From positions 2,594,501 through 2,658,500 of the forward strand of contig NC_011071.1 of the NCBI RefSeq assembly GCF_000020665.1: a stretch of 64,000 nucleotides of DNA. The letters are read 5' to 3'. Positions 53,111 through 62,949 of this stretch are shown in pieces (positions within the stretch are counted from its first letter, which is position 1; every line of letters starts with the position of its first letter). This DNA comes from Stenotrophomonas maltophilia R551-3. GTDB taxonomy: Bacteria > Pseudomonadota > Gammaproteobacteria > Xanthomonadales > Xanthomonadaceae. The translations under genes were made by a program, and so were the position numbers. A model generated the notes under the pieces. The model did no database searches and was not told the origin of the DNA. It saw only the letters and a list, made by a program, of their open reading frames with translations.

Positions 53111-53710
53111 ATGATGACCCCGTACCCCACTTCCCTCCTTCCCCCATTGCGCCCGGTGCTGCGCCGTCACCTGCTGCAGCTGCAGGCCGCACCGGTCACC
53201 CTGCGCCCTTTCCAGCGTGCCGACCTGCCGCGCTGGCGCCTGTTCGATGACCGCCGCCGGCGCGGCCGCCGCGATCCGTCCGTTATCGATGAGGAAGCGC
53301 GCTTCCTCGCCCACATGCATCGCTCACGCCTGGAACAGGACAACGACCAGCTGCTGCTGGGGGTATTCGATGACGAGCACGGCAACGTGCTGGACCAGCT
53401 GCACGTCCGCCTGCAATCACTGCACGCGCGTTGCGCAGAACTGCTGTCGCTGCAGCATTGGCACCCGCATGCCGACGCGGCGCTGCAGGCGCTGTGTCCT
53501 TTCCTGTTCGAGGACGTCGGCCTGCATCGCCTGTTCGTGATGCTGCCACCGGACTGCAGTGATCCGTTCGCCACCGCGCTGCGGGCCTTCGGCTTTGAGC
53601 AGGAAGGTCTGCTGCGCGACCATCATCTGGATCTGGAAGGCTGGCAGGATCGCCAGCTGCTGGCGCTGACCGCACCCATGTGGCGGAGCAAGCACAGCGC
53701 GCTGGACTAG
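53111..53710 (+). CDS. GNAT-like acetyltransferase, divergent
   Basis: 199 residues from the ATG at 53111 (53114 also possible). TLRPFQRADLPRWRLF opens as in GNAT enzymes, and HRLFVMLPPDCSDPFATALRAFGFEQEGLLRDHH fits the C-terminal half (HRL...N..A...L...GF..EG). The acetyl-CoA loop (Q/RxxGxG/A) is not obvious, so activity is uncertain. It is divergent from the receptor and converges with the cdh gene, overlapping it by four bases. Confidence 0.65.
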   Translation: MMTPYPTSLLPPLRPVLRRHLLQLQAAPVTLRPFQRADLPRWRLFDDRRRRGRRDPSVIDEEARFLAHMHRSRLEQDNDQLLLGVFDDEHGNVLDQLHVRLQSLHARCAELLSLQHWHPHADAALQALCPFLFEDVGLHRLFVMLPPDCSDPFATALRAFGFEQEGLLRDHHLDLEGWQDRQLLALTAPMWRSKHSALD

Positions 53711-54486
53711 CGCACCCGCTCCAGCGCGTTGCCGGCACCGGTCAGCAACGAGCAGGCATGGTCCTGCAATTCTTCGCCGCTGGCCTCGTTGCCGGTGCCG
53801 GCGTCCACGCGTGTGGCCAGCAGGATGAAGCCCGTGCCGCTCTGCACGGGGTCCCGGCCCGCCACGACCAGGCTCCACTGGCCGACGTCGTCCACGCCTG
53901 CGAGGTCGTAGGCCAGCAGATTGAGCGGATTGGCGGTCAGTTCCGCGCCCGGCAGCAGGCGGGCCTGGTACTGATGGCCGCGCAGCAGCACCGGCAGCGG
54001 TGCCCACTGGCTGCCCAGGGCGACAGCATGCGTGTCCAGCGCCTGCAGCACGTCGGCACGCAGGCAATCCACATGAATATGCAGCTGGTGCTGCGAGCGG
54101 CCGTGCGGCGAGTTCAACGCCAGGCTGGCGACGTTGCGCGGCAGCGGTTGCCGCAAGGCCTGTTCGGTGTGGCTGCGCGCCTGCCAGGCTGCAGCGAAGT
54201 AGTTCGGTGCACCACGCTGGTACAGGCTGCGGCTCTCGATGCCGCTGACCTTGTCCAGCGGCATCAGCAGGAACTGGTAATCACCGTGCGCGTCCTTGAC
54301 CAGCACATCGCGCCGGTCTGCTGCCGTCTCCACCCGCAGGCAGTCGCCGCGCGGGCCTTCGGTGCCACGGCAGTCACGCTCGATCAACCGCCACAGCGCA
54401 TCGGAGTGGGCCGGTGGCGGCGGAGGCACACTGGCACAGGCGGACAACAGCAACAGGGACGACAGCAGGAAGGGGCGCAAGGACAC
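53707..54486 (-). CDS. cdh: CDP-diacylglycerol pyrophosphatase
   Basis: 259 residues. N-terminal hydrophobic helix with a possible lipobox LLSAC (Cys17). The core follows E. coli Cdh closely: DYQFLLMPLDKVSGIES, APNYFAAAWQAR, SLALNSPHGRSQHQLHIHVDCLR with the HIT-type His-x-His (His136, His138), and LRGHQYQARLL. The enzyme hydrolyses CDP-diacylglycerol to phosphatidic acid and CMP at the membrane. Family length matches. No phospholipid gene is adjacent. Confidence 0.9.
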   Translation of the reverse strand: MSLRPFLLSSLLLLSACASVPPPPPAHSDALWRLIERDCRGTEGPRGDCLRVETAADRRDVLVKDAHGDYQFLLMPLDKVSGIESRSLYQRGAPNYFAAAWQARSHTEQALRQPLPRNVASLALNSPHGRSQHQLHIHVDCLRADVLQALDTHAVALGSQWAPLPVLLRGHQYQARLLPGAELTANPLNLLAYDLAGVDDVGQWSLVVAGRDPVQSGTGFILLATRVDAGTGNEASGEELQDHACSLLTGAGNALERVR

Positions 54487-54554
54487 GGCAACGACTCACG
54501 GAGCAGGCGCGGCAGATGGCGCCGCGCTGCATTCTAGCCAGTGCAGTGCTGCAA

Positions 54555-55175
54555 TCAGTAGGTGCCGAACGGCACTTCAACCACGAACGGGGCCGCGCCC
54601 TCGCCCGCCTGCAGGCTGTAGCGGTCCAACGCGCCATCGTCATCGGCGTGCGGCTGGCGCTGGAAATGCAGCGGGTAGCGGCTGTCCCCCAGGCGCACGG
54701 CGCTGCCGTCGGCCTCCAGCGCGGCACCTTCCGGAATCAGCAGACCGCCCAGGTCGCTGTAGGCGCCAGGTACATCGGCGAAGCTGTAGTCGGCCAGCTC
54801 GTCCACCCGCTGCATCGCATAGACGTGCGGCACATAGGGTCGTGCAGGGCTACGGCCATTGCTCAGATCCGTCACCCAGGCCTGTGGCAAATGGTACTCC
54901 CCGCGCAGCGCAGCTACGCCCAGCGAGGAGCTGGCCACCTGCAGGCAGCACACCGCCCGCTTGCCCTCGCGGTCGAGGATGGCGAAACGGTCGCCGCGGG
55001 TCGCGGCCTGCGGCAGCATGGCGAAGGCCAGGTTGCGCTGGGCCGGCGCGTAGCCGGATTCGGTCTGCAGGTTGCGCCAGGCGCCGAATACCGGGGATTG
55101 GACCTGCTCGGGTTCCGGATCGGCAGCGGAGGCGGCAAACGCCACGCCCAGCAACGACAACATCAGGGCCGTCAT
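54555..55175 (-). CDS. Exported protein of unknown function
   Basis: 206 residues from the ATG at 55175, which has AGGA eight bases upstream; the reading frame is open further but without a start signal. Signal peptide ending FAASAADP. The mature protein has RFAILDREGKRAVCCLQVASS with a vicinal cysteine pair, and no known domain. Periplasmic by prediction. It is 68 bases upstream of the cdh gene's start on the same strand and could be co-transcribed. Confidence 0.68.
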   Translation of the reverse strand: MTALMLSLLGVAFAASAADPEPEQVQSPVFGAWRNLQTESGYAPAQRNLAFAMLPQAATRGDRFAILDREGKRAVCCLQVASSSLGVAALRGEYHLPQAWVTDLSNGRSPARPYVPHVYAMQRVDELADYSFADVPGAYSDLGGLLIPEGAALEADGSAVRLGDSRYPLHFQRQPHADDDGALDRYSLQAGEGAAPFVVEVPFGTY

Positions 55176-55382
55176 TGTCTTGTCCTTGCCGCGGAAACTG
55201 CCTGCCGTCATACCGTATCCAACACCTGCGCCGGAAAGGCCCGGCCTGCCCGCTGGCGTACTGCCAGCTATTCCTCCCACTATGCAATGACCACGCTGTG
55301 CCGGCAATGACCGGGGCGCTGACGCCTTTCGCACGCTCGGTGCTATCGTTCCTGCCATCGTCCCCTGCGCAGGAGCGCTCAC

Positions 55383-55679
55383 ATGTCTGCATTCCGTCTG
55401 TCCCTGTTGCTGCCGGCCTCCGCCCTGCTGCTGTCGGCCTGTGTCAGCACCCCTGGCCCGGAAGTCAAAGGCAGTGGCCGCTGCGACGCCAGCCAGCTGG
55501 GCTGGGCGATCGGCCAGCCGGCCAACGAGCCCAACATCCGCCGCCTGTCCCGCGAGAGCGGTGCCGGTCTGGTCAACCCGATCGGCCCCAGCACCATCAC
55601 CACCAAGGACATCCGCCCGGACCGCCTGCGCGTGTTCGTGGACAAGGACAACATCATCACGTCCACGCGCTGCGAGTAA
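55383..55679 (+). CDS. Peptidase inhibitor I78-family lipoprotein
   Basis: 98 residues. Lipoprotein signal with LLLSAC (Cys20). Mature part: GRCDASQLGWAIGQPANEPNIRRLSRESGA followed by ITTKDIRPDRLRVFVDKDNIITSTRCE, the I78 family pattern with its two conserved cysteines and the C-terminal 'R.RV..D..N.I' segment. These small proteins inhibit serine peptidases (Xanthomonadaceae carry many). Likely protects the periplasm from its own or foreign proteases. Confidence 0.87.
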   Translation: MSAFRLSLLLPASALLLSACVSTPGPEVKGSGRCDASQLGWAIGQPANEPNIRRLSRESGAGLVNPIGPSTITTKDIRPDRLRVFVDKDNIITSTRCE

Positions 55680-55697
55680 GCGCCGCGGCAGGCTTTT

Positions 55698-55771
55698 GTA
55701 GAGTCGAGCCATGCTCGACTGGTTTTCGGATGGGTCGCGCGGAAAACCAGTCGAGCATGGCTCGACTCTAC
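55698..55771. repeat. Dimeric GTAG repeat with 30-bp perfect arms
   Basis: GTAG-headed arm 55698-55727 is the exact reverse complement of 55742-55771, loop 14 bases. Each arm itself contains the GTCGAGC/GCTCGAC hairpin. It sits between converging genes ending at 55679 and 55775 and can work as a bidirectional terminator. Confidence 0.92.
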
Positions 55772-55774
55772 ATT

Positions 55775-56659
55775 TCAGGGTTCGGTATACCCCGCACAAT
55801 CCGGCAGCGCCTGGTCGGGGTGGAATACCCCATCCCTGAAACGGAACAGCCGCGTGTAGGTGCACGCAGGGTCCTGCTCGGTGCGCAGATCCTGCTTCTT
55901 CAACGGCCCCTTGGCCAGCGAATCCTCGAAGCGCGAGACACCGGCCGGAAACCGTGTCGCCACGGTCTGGTAGCGCAGCACCGGCATGCCCGCTGCAACC
56001 GTATCCAGCGCCAGCTTCGCCGAGAAGCCGTATTCGTCGTGGCAGGCACCTGCGCGCTGTTTCATGTCCTGCTCGCTGAAACAGGCGCGGATCATCGCAT
56101 TGCCCAGCCATGGCACGGTCAGCACGTCGTCGTCCACCTGGATGTCGTCCTGCAGGTGGCGCACGCGTGCCAGTTGCAACGTGGATGCATCGGCACCGCC
56201 GCCGGAATACATGCTGCTGAACGAGACGATGCCGCCCACCAGCACGTTCTGGCGGTCGCGCTGCTGCGGGTCGGTCACCGGTTCATCGCTACCCACGCCA
56301 GGTGCCAGCCGCACGATCCACGGCCACAGCGACAGCTCGCTTTCCTGCGGCACGTCGATGCTGACGTGGTAGGTGTGTGGCGTGCCCTGGCCCGGTGCCT
56401 TCTCAAGCACTTCCAGCACAGTCGGCCGGTCACCATCGTTGGCAACCGGCTGCACGCGCACGCACCAGTTGCCGTCCCGCGTGCACTCGTAGAGCCCCAC
56501 CGGCCCCGTCTCATTGGCGATCAGCACCTGCCCCAGCGGCTCCATCACGTTGCCCGCAGCGTCACGCTGCTGCGGCAGGATCGAGCCTTGGGCGAGCACC
56601 AGCAGCGGGGTCGCCAGCAGTGCAACGCACACGGTCGTGCGGGCAACGATGGAGGGCAT
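55775..56659 (-). CDS. Exported protein of unknown function
   Basis: 294 residues from the ATG at 56659 with AGGAG seven bases before it. Signal peptide ending VLAQGS. The mature part contains RDGNWCVRVQP, ACFSEQDMKQRAGACHDEYGFS and DPACTYTRLFRFRDG, with five cysteines. No family recognised. Periplasmic or secreted. Flanked on both sides by GTAG repeats. Confidence 0.7.
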   Translation of the reverse strand: MPSIVARTTVCVALLATPLLVLAQGSILPQQRDAAGNVMEPLGQVLIANETGPVGLYECTRDGNWCVRVQPVANDGDRPTVLEVLEKAPGQGTPHTYHVSIDVPQESELSLWPWIVRLAPGVGSDEPVTDPQQRDRQNVLVGGIVSFSSMYSGGGADASTLQLARVRHLQDDIQVDDDVLTVPWLGNAMIRACFSEQDMKQRAGACHDEYGFSAKLALDTVAAGMPVLRYQTVATRFPAGVSRFEDSLAKGPLKKQDLRTEQDPACTYTRLFRFRDGVFHPDQALPDCAGYTEP

Positions 56660-56704
56660 GGGCGGCTCCTGCGGTTGGGATTCCGATGGTAACCGTTGCC
56701 CGGG

Positions 56705-56800
56705 CAGAGTCGAGCCATGCCCGACTTCGTCTTTGTAGAGTCGAGCCATGCTCGACTGCTGTCTGTCGGGAAGTGCAGCCAAGCATAGGCTCGGCTCTAC
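56705..56800. repeat. Cluster of GTAG-type repeats
   Basis: Two tandem units with GTCGAGCCATGC (56708-56727 and 56735-56758) followed by a right-hand end ...GGCTCGGCTCTAC at 56788-56800. They fill the gap before dld. Confidence 0.75.
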
Positions 56801-56821
56801 AGTAAAGCCACGTTATATCCG

Positions 56822-58528
56822 TCAATGCCCACTACAGTCGCAGCTACCCCACCCTTTTTCCTTCGAGGTCTGGCCGATACCGGGGTTGAAGGTGTTGCTC
56901 GGGTCCAGCTGCTTGTAGAACCCCGCCAGCGCCGGCTTGGCCGGATACAGGTGGCCAACGTTGTGCTCGGCCGGATACTCGGCACCGCGCTGATCCAGCA
57001 GTGCCCACATCGCATGCTCGATCGCCATCGGGTCTTCGCCCTTGCGCGCGATGTAGTCCTGATGGAACACGTGGCACAGGAAGTGGCCGTAGTACAGCTT
57101 GTGCAGCAGGCGGCCGTCGATATCCACCGGCAACTGCTCGAACCAGTCGGCGTCATCACGGCGCAGGGCGATGTCCAGCGCCACGATGTCCTGCACCTGG
57201 TCGCGATGCACCTCGCGGTAACGCACCGCCGCGCCGGCCACGGCGAAGCGATGCAGGAAGGCCTTGCGCCCCTCATCGGCCGTGCAGTGGAAGTAACCGC
57301 CCTCATGGTCGGCGAAGAAGCCGCGCAGCCAGGCCTCGGTTTCCGCTGCGTCCTGCGCGGAGACCTTCAGCAGCAGATGATGCTCGTAGCGCTGGCGGAA
57401 CTCGCCCATGCGCCTGGGCAGGTGCGAGGGCAGCAGGCCGGTCAGCACCTGCATCACCCGGTCGGTCACCCCGCGCAGCCCCAGCCGCTCGAACCAGCCA
57501 TCAACCCGGCTCTTCAATGCGAACGCAGCCGGCACACGCGCGGTGCCCAGGCGGTCGATCAGCAGGAAACTGTCCTTGCCGTAGCGTTCGCCGATGTCAT
57601 AGGCATCGCGGTGGATGTACTCGCCGGCAATCGGCAGGCGTTCGAAGCCGGTCAGCAGCTGGCGCCGGATCGCGGTGAGGCTGTCGGTGCGGTTGCTGCC
57701 GATATAGAAGACCTCGGCGGCCTCCTTCTCGAAGGTATCCAGGCGCACCGCGAATACTGCCAGCTTGCCGGCAGACCCCGCTGCCTCGAAGTGACGGCTG
57801 GGGTCGGCATTGAAGCGTGCCGGCGTATCGGCATCCACCCGGCGCACTTCGTCGGCGTAGCGTGGATCGGAGGCGGCGCGGCCGTCGCCGTCACCCACGT
57901 CGGCAGCAGCATAGTCGCCGGCCTGCAGGCGCTGCAGGATCTGCTCGGGCGTATCGCCCAGCGCGATGCCCAGATGGTTGACCAGCTGCAGCTGGCCCTG
58001 CGCATCGACCTGCGCATACAGCGCCAGCTCGGTGTAGGCCGGGCCACGGCGCACCAGCGCGCCGCCGGAGTTGTTGCAGATGCCGCCCAGCACCGAGGCG
58101 CCGATGCAGGACGAGCCGATCACCGAATGCGGTTCGCGGCCCAGCGGTGCCAGCGTCTGCTCCAGGCGGTCCAGCGTCGCACCGGGAAGGCACAGCACCT
58201 GCCGGCCTTCGTTCAACAACTGGATGCCGGTCAGGCGCAGCGTGCTGACCAGCACGATCGGCCGCCCATAGTCGTTGCCATCCGGGGTCGAGCCACCGGT
58301 CAGGCCGGTGTTGGCCGCCTGCAGGATGATCGCCGCTCCACCCTGCACCGCCGCCTGCAGCACACGCCACAGCTCCAGCAGCGTACCCGGGCGCACCACC
58401 GCCAACACCGGGCCGTCGCCGAAACGGTAGCCACGGCGAAAACGGCGGGTTGCCTTGTCGCCGGTCAGTACATGGCGGTTGCCGACCGCATCGCGCAACT
58501 GCGCCAGCACGGCATCGTGGCCACTCAC
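56822..58528 (-). CDS. dld: Quinone-dependent D-lactate dehydrogenase
   Basis: 568 residues, the usual length for Dld. FAD-binding PCMH domain with [19 protein letters not shown] and [44 protein letters not shown] (shown in part), and the membrane-binding/C-terminal Dld domain ending [13 protein letters not shown] peripheral inner-membrane flavoprotein that oxidises D-lactate to pyruvate and reduces quinone. It overlaps lldD by four bases, so both lactate enantiomers are handled by one operon. Confidence 0.95.
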   Translation of the reverse strand: MSGHDAVLAQLRDAVGNRHVLTGDKATRRFRRGYRFGDGPVLAVVRPGTLLELWRVLQAAVQGGAAIILQAANTGLTGGSTPDGNDYGRPIVLVSTLRLTGIQLLNEGRQVLCLPGATLDRLEQTLAPLGREPHSVIGSSCIGASVLGGICNNSGGALVRRGPAYTELALYAQVDAQGQLQLVNHLGIALGDTPEQILQRLQAGDYAAADVGDGDGRAASDPRYADEVRRVDADTPARFNADPSRHFEAAGSAGKLAVFAVRLDTFEKEAAEVFYIGSNRTDSLTAIRRQLLTGFERLPIAGEYIHRDAYDIGERYGKDSFLLIDRLGTARVPAAFALKSRVDGWFERLGLRGVTDRVMQVLTGLLPSHLPRRMGEFRQRYEHHLLLKVSAQDAAETEAWLRGFFADHEGGYFHCTADEGRKAFLHRFAVAGAAVRYREVHRDQVQDIVALDIALRRDDADWFEQLPVDIDGRLLHKLYYGHFLCHVFHQDYIARKGEDPMAIEHAMWALLDQRGAEYPAEHNVGHLYPAKPALAGFYKQLDPSNTFNPGIGQTSKEKGWGSCDCSGH

Positions 58529-59664
58529 GGCAGGTTGACCAGCGAATCGCGGCCGATGTCGGCGATGCGGCGCGCGCCGGTCAGCGTCATCGCCACGCGC
58601 ATTTCCTTGGCGATCAGGTCCAGCAGGTTGGCCACGCCGGCCTCGCCCTGCGCGGCCAGCGCATAGACGAAAGCACGGCCCAGCAGCACGGTGTCGGCAC
58701 CCAGCGCCAGCATGCGCACCACGTCCAGGCCAGTGCGGATGCCGGAATCGGCGAGGATCTTCAGGTCGCCCTGCACCGCATCGGCAATCGCCGGCAGTGC
58801 ACGCGCGGTGGACAGCACGCCATCGAGCTGGCGACCACCGTGGTTGGAGACCACGATGCCATCGGCGCCGAACTTCACCGCATCCCGTGCATCATCCGGG
58901 TCGAGAATGCCCTTGATCACCATCGGCCCCTTCCAGAATTCGCGGATCCACTCCAGGTCCTTCCACGAAATGGAGGGATCGAAGTTGCTGCCCAGCCAGC
59001 CGATGTAATCCTCCAGCCCGGTCGGGTTGCCGCGGTAGGTGGAAATGTTGCCCAGGTCGTGCGGGCGACCGAACAGGCCCACGTCCCACGCCCAGTGCGG
59101 ATGGGTGATGGCCTGGCCGATACGACGCAGCGAGGCGTTCGGGCCGCTCATGCCCGAGTGCGCGTCACGATAGCGCGCGCCCGGCACCGGCATGTCCACG
59201 GTGAATACCAGCGTGGTCACGCCTGCGGCCTGCGCCCGCTCCAGCGCATTGCGCATGAAGCCACGGTCGCGCAGCACGTACAGCTGGAACCACATTGGCC
59301 GCTGGATGGCCGGTGCCACTTCCTCGATCGGGCACACCGATACGGTGGACAGGGTGAACGGAATGCCTCGGCTGTCGGCCGCACGCGCCGCCTGCACTTC
59401 ACCGCGCCGGGCATACATGCCGGTCAGGCCGACCGGCGCCAGCGCCACCGGCATTGCCAGCGTTTCGCCGAACAGCTCGGTTTCCAGGCTCAGGTCGGAC
59501 ATGTTGCGCAGGACGCGCTGGCGCAGCGCGATGTCGGACAGGTCGGAAACGTTGCGCTTCAGCGTGTGCTCGGCATACGCGCCGCCATCGATGTAGTGGA
59601 ACAGGAACGGCGGCAGCCGGCGTTGCGCTGCGGCACGGTAATCGGTGGAGGCGGAGATGATCAT
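58525..59664 (-). CDS. lldD: L-lactate dehydrogenase (quinone)
   Basis: 379 residues from [20 protein letters not shown], the conserved LldD start. FMN-dependent alpha-hydroxy-acid dehydrogenase fold: [41 protein letters not shown] with the catalytic His and the distal [19 protein letters not shown]. Oxidises L-lactate to pyruvate at the inner membrane. Follows lldR by four bases. Confidence 0.96.
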   Translation of the reverse strand: MIISASTDYRAAAQRRLPPFLFHYIDGGAYAEHTLKRNVSDLSDIALRQRVLRNMSDLSLETELFGETLAMPVALAPVGLTGMYARRGEVQAARAADSRGIPFTLSTVSVCPIEEVAPAIQRPMWFQLYVLRDRGFMRNALERAQAAGVTTLVFTVDMPVPGARYRDAHSGMSGPNASLRRIGQAITHPHWAWDVGLFGRPHDLGNISTYRGNPTGLEDYIGWLGSNFDPSISWKDLEWIREFWKGPMVIKGILDPDDARDAVKFGADGIVVSNHGGRQLDGVLSTARALPAIADAVQGDLKILADSGIRTGLDVVRMLALGADTVLLGRAFVYALAAQGEAGVANLLDLIAKEMRVAMTLTGARRIADIGRDSLVNLP

Positions 59665-59668
59665 GGGG

Positions 59669-60433
59669 TCAACCGTGTGGGGAAGGTAGACGCGAGGCCC
59701 GCGCACGCCGGGCTTCGTTGTCATCGAGGGTGCGCAGCGTGGTGTGCACGAACTCGAGGTGGGCATGCGCGGCGGCGCGCGCGCGTTCGGGGTCGCCGGC
59801 CAGCACCGCGTCCATCATCTCGCGGTGCTGGTCGGACAGCGGCGAGAAGGTCCTCGCCGAGGTGTAGAGCTTTTCGCGGCTCTGCGAGATGTTGGTCTGC
59901 AGCAGCTCGAACAGCCCGCGCATCACCTGCAGCAGCACGAGGTTGTGCGAGGCCTCGGCGATGGACAGGTGGAAGGCCGCGTCGGCCTCAGCTTCGCCGG
60001 TGGGGTCATCCTTGCCGTGCGCGTCCATCATGGTCTGGAACGCTTGCGCGATGCGCGCGCGGTCCTCATCGGTGGCGCGCAGCGCAGCATGCCAGGCGGT
60101 GGCACCTTCCAGCGCGTGACGGATTTCCAGCACGTCGAAGCGATACTCCGGGTCGCCCTGGAACAGCGGCAGGTACGGCGCCAGCGGTTCATCCAGCGCC
60201 TGCCGTGCGCGTGCGGCCGGTTCGGCCACGTAGGTGCCGCCACCGACCCGTGCGGTCAGCAGGCCCTGGCTGGCCAACTGCGCGATGGCTTCACGCAGCG
60301 CGGTGCGCGAGACCCCCAGCTGCACCGCCAGGGTGCGTTCGGCCGGAAGCCGGTCACCCGGCTGCAGCCGCTGTTCCTGCACCAGGCCGCGCAGCTGCGC
60401 GGCCACCTTGTCCGAAATACGTTGCGTGCTCAT
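59669..60433 (-). CDS. lldR: FadR/GntR-family lactate regulator
   Basis: 254 residues. GntR winged helix at about 8-72 ([28 protein letters not shown]) and an FCD ligand domain at about 90-230 with metal/lactate-binding residues in [15 protein letters not shown]. Between lldP and lldD. LldR proteins repress without lactate and act on TGGTnnnACCA operators, two of which lie upstream of lldP. Confidence 0.92.
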   Translation of the reverse strand: MSTQRISDKVAAQLRGLVQEQRLQPGDRLPAERTLAVQLGVSRTALREAIAQLASQGLLTARVGGGTYVAEPAARARQALDEPLAPYLPLFQGDPEYRFDVLEIRHALEGATAWHAALRATDEDRARIAQAFQTMMDAHGKDDPTGEAEADAAFHLSIAEASHNLVLLQVMRGLFELLQTNISQSREKLYTSARTFSPLSDQHREMMDAVLAGDPERARAAAHAHLEFVHTTLRTLDDNEARRARASRLPSPHG

Positions 60434-60486
60434 GGCGCCATTGTGGCCCGAAGCGCGCAGCGGGTGGTCGGCTGACGGTGCATAGC

Positions 60487-62145
60487 TCAGGGAATCATCC
60501 AGGTCAGCCAGTAGGCCTGGGCCAGGGTGATCAGGCCGACCATCGTGGTGAAGATCAGGCTGTGCTTGACCGTGAAACGGAACAGGTCCGATTCCTTGCC
60601 GGCCAGGCCGACCGCCGCGCAGGCAATGGCGATCGACTGCGGCGAGATCATCTTGCCGGTGACACCGCCGGTGGTGTTGGCCGCCACCAGCAGCACGTCG
60701 GACACGCCGATCTGCTGCGCGGTGGTCGCCTGCAGCGCCGAGAACAGCGCGTTGGACGAGGTGTCCGAGCCGGTCAGGAACACGCCCAGCCAGCCCAGGA
60801 ACGGCGAGAAGAACGGGAACGCATCACCGGTGTGCGCCAGTGCCAGTGCCAGCGTTGCCGACAGACCCGAATAGTTGGCAATGAAGGCGAAGGCCAGCAC
60901 CATGCCGATCGAGTAGATCGGCATGCGCAGCTCACGCACGGTCTCGCCGAAGGTCTGCAGCGCCGAACGGGCCGGCATGCGCAGCGCGATGATAGCGATC
61001 ACTGCGGCAAGGATGATCGAGGTGCCGGTGGCCGAGAACCAGTCGAACTTGTAGATCGCCTCATAGTTGAGCGGCGCGTCCACGATCGGCGGCATCTTCT
61101 GCACCATCTGGTCCAGGCCCGGCACCGGGAGCTTCAACACCCAGCTTTCCAGCGGGCCACCCGCCGCGAACAGCGACTTGAACGGCTTGATGCTCCACAG
61201 CGTGACCATCGCAGTGAGGATCAGGAACGGCGACCACGCCTTGGCAATCTGGCCGACGTTGTAGCGCGGCGCTTCCAGTGCCTGTGCAGCTGCCTCGGCG
61301 CTGGTTTCGGTGTCGAAGCGGAAGATCCGCACTGGCTTCCAGCGGCGCAGGAACAGGGTCAGGCAGACCAGCGACGCCAGCGACGCGGTGATGTCCGGCA
61401 GTTCCGGGCCGATGAAGTTGGAGGTCAGGTACTGCGCGATGGCGAACGAGCCACCGGCCACCAGCACCGCCGGCCAGGTTTCCTTGATGCCGCGCCAGCC
61501 ATCCATGATCGCCATGATCCAGAACAGCACGATGATGGTCAGGAACGGCAGCTGGCGCCCGGCCATCTGGCCGATCTCGAATGGATCCAGGCCGGTGACC
61601 TGCCCGGCCACGATGATTGGAATGCCCATTGCGCCGAACGCCACCGGCGCGGTGTTGACGATCAGGCACAGGCCGGCCGCATACAGCGGCTTGAAGCCCA
61701 GCCCGACCAGCAGTGCCGCGGTGATCGCCACCGGCGCGCCGAAACCCGCCGCACCTTCCAGGAAGGCACCGAAGGCGAAGCCGACCATCAGCATCTGCAG
61801 GCGCTGGTCCTCGGTGACCGACAGGATCGAGGCGCGGATGATGTCGAACTGACCGGTCTTGACCGAGACTTTGTAGAGGAACACCGCGCCGATGATGATC
61901 CAGGCGATCGGCCACAGGCCGTAGACGAAGCCGAAACCGGCCGCGCCCAGCGCCTGGCTCAGCGGCATGCGGTAGAACAGCAGGGCCACGCCCAGCGCGA
62001 TGGCCACGGTGATCGTGCCGGCCAGCCAGCCCTTCATCCGCAGCACCGCCAGGGCGACGAAGAAGAACGCGATCGGCAGCAGCGCGATCAGGCTGGACAA
62101 CCACAGGTTGCCGGCGGGGTCGTACAGGTGTTGCCAGGGCTGCAT
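60487..62145 (-). CDS. lldP: L-lactate permease
   Basis: 552 residues from [16 protein letters not shown], the LldP start; upstream Met codons overlap the operator. About twelve to fourteen membrane helices with the LldP signatures [37 protein letters not shown] and [23 protein letters not shown] proton-coupled lactate/glycolate transporter in the inner membrane. First gene of the operon lldP-lldR-lldD-dld. Confidence 0.96.
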   Translation of the reverse strand: MQPWQHLYDPAGNLWLSSLIALLPIAFFFVALAVLRMKGWLAGTITVAIALGVALLFYRMPLSQALGAAGFGFVYGLWPIAWIIIGAVFLYKVSVKTGQFDIIRASILSVTEDQRLQMLMVGFAFGAFLEGAAGFGAPVAITAALLVGLGFKPLYAAGLCLIVNTAPVAFGAMGIPIIVAGQVTGLDPFEIGQMAGRQLPFLTIIVLFWIMAIMDGWRGIKETWPAVLVAGGSFAIAQYLTSNFIGPELPDITASLASLVCLTLFLRRWKPVRIFRFDTETSAEAAAQALEAPRYNVGQIAKAWSPFLILTAMVTLWSIKPFKSLFAAGGPLESWVLKLPVPGLDQMVQKMPPIVDAPLNYEAIYKFDWFSATGTSIILAAVIAIIALRMPARSALQTFGETVRELRMPIYSIGMVLAFAFIANYSGLSATLALALAHTGDAFPFFSPFLGWLGVFLTGSDTSSNALFSALQATTAQQIGVSDVLLVAANTTGGVTGKMISPQSIAIACAAVGLAGKESDLFRFTVKHSLIFTTMVGLITLAQAYWLTWMIP

Positions 62146-62206
62146 GGGGGCTCTCGACTGGGGCGGGATGTGCTCCACCGCAGGCGGTGGGTCGCCATGG
62201 CTGTCG

Positions 62207-62227
62207 ATTATTGGTATTACCAATAAT
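62207..62227. promoter_or_regulatory. LldR operator 1
   Basis: A perfect 21-bp palindrome with core TTGGTATTACCAA, matching the FadR-subfamily pattern TGGTnnnACCA. It is 62 bp upstream of lldP and overlaps the likely promoter region. Confidence 0.8.
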
Positions 62228-62306
62228 AATTTCGATCAGACCACTTGCAGCGGATTTAACCGCCGCTCCGACGAAGCGCCTATTAGACCATAGGCCTAGA
62301 TGCCAT

Positions 62307-62321
62307 ATTGGTCCGACCATT
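62307..62321. promoter_or_regulatory. LldR operator 2
   Basis: ATTGGTCCGACCATT has TGGT-CCG-ACCA, the same pattern as operator 1. Centre-to-centre distance about 97 bp, reminiscent of the two-operator repression loop known for E. coli lldPRD. Confidence 0.65.
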
Positions 62322-62332
62322 TAGGTCCAGTG

Positions 62333-62355
62333 GTAGTGCCGGCCGCTGGCCGGCA
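62333..62355 (+). repeat. SMAG-type (GTAG) hairpin repeat
   Basis: GTAG plus TGCCGGCC-GCT-GGCCGGCA, the third near-identical copy in the window. It is between the lld control region and the mgtC-like gene. Confidence 0.85.
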
Positions 62356-62367
62356 ACTCGAGATTCC

Positions 62368-62820
62368 CTACGAAATCCGCTTCTCCAACCGCCGCATCAC
62401 CGCCAGCACCAGCACGCACAGCACGCTCACCCCGATCGCAATCACGTACTTGCCGATGCCCACGGCGATGCCGATGGCCGCCGCCATGATCAGCGAACTG
62501 GCCGTGGTCAGGCCGCTGACCTGATCCTCGCGTGACCCACGCAGAATGGTGCCGGCGGCAACGAAGCCGACGCAGGCGACCACGGCTTCGATCAGGCGCA
62601 CCGGGTCGACCTGCAGCAGGTCGCGGTAACGCTCCTGCTGGAAATGCTCTGCCACTGAATCGCCGAGTCCAACAATCAGCGCAGCAGCACCGGCAATCAG
62701 CATGTGGGTGCGCAGGCCCGCAGCGTGCTTGCCCATCTCGCGCTCGACACCGAGCACGCCGCCGAACAGCATTGCTGCGGCCACGCGCAGCAGGATCGAG
62801 ACATCCTGGGTGAGTTCCAT
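62368..62820 (-). CDS. MgtC/SapB family inner-membrane protein (short form)
   Basis: 150 residues from the ATG at 62820 (GGAG seven bases upstream). Four to five membrane helices with GVLGVEREMGKHAAGLRTHMLI, VGFVAAGTILRGS and GLTTASSLIMAAAIGIAVG. It lacks the C-terminal ACT-like domain of the protein at 2814, as in the SapB/YhiD group. Function unknown; often stress or magnesium related. Confidence 0.88.
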   Translation of the reverse strand: MELTQDVSILLRVAAAMLFGGVLGVEREMGKHAAGLRTHMLIAGAAALIVGLGDSVAEHFQQERYRDLLQVDPVRLIEAVVACVGFVAAGTILRGSREDQVSGLTTASSLIMAAAIGIAVGIGKYVIAIGVSVLCVLVLAVMRRLEKRIS

Positions 62821-62902
62821 GGGCAGGCTCCGGGTGTTTCCCGGAGCGTTGCGCAGCAGCCGTGGCACAACGGTGAAGGCCACACCACAGCCCTTTCACC
62901 CG

Positions 62903-62925
62903 GTAGCGCCGGGCCATGCCCGGCG
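62903..62925 (+). repeat. SMAG-type (GTAG) hairpin repeat
   Basis: GTAG plus CGCCGGGC-CAT-GCCCGGCG. It lies between the mgtC-like gene start and the end of the dehydrogenase gene. Confidence 0.75.
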
Positions 62926-62949
62926 TCACCGTCGCCTGCGATCACCGCA

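Noticed and set aside
58450..62226. A 1258-codon open frame on the + strand antisense to lldP-lldR-lldD-dld
   Set aside because: Arg/His/Gln-rich shadow of four well-identified genes; no domain or start signal.
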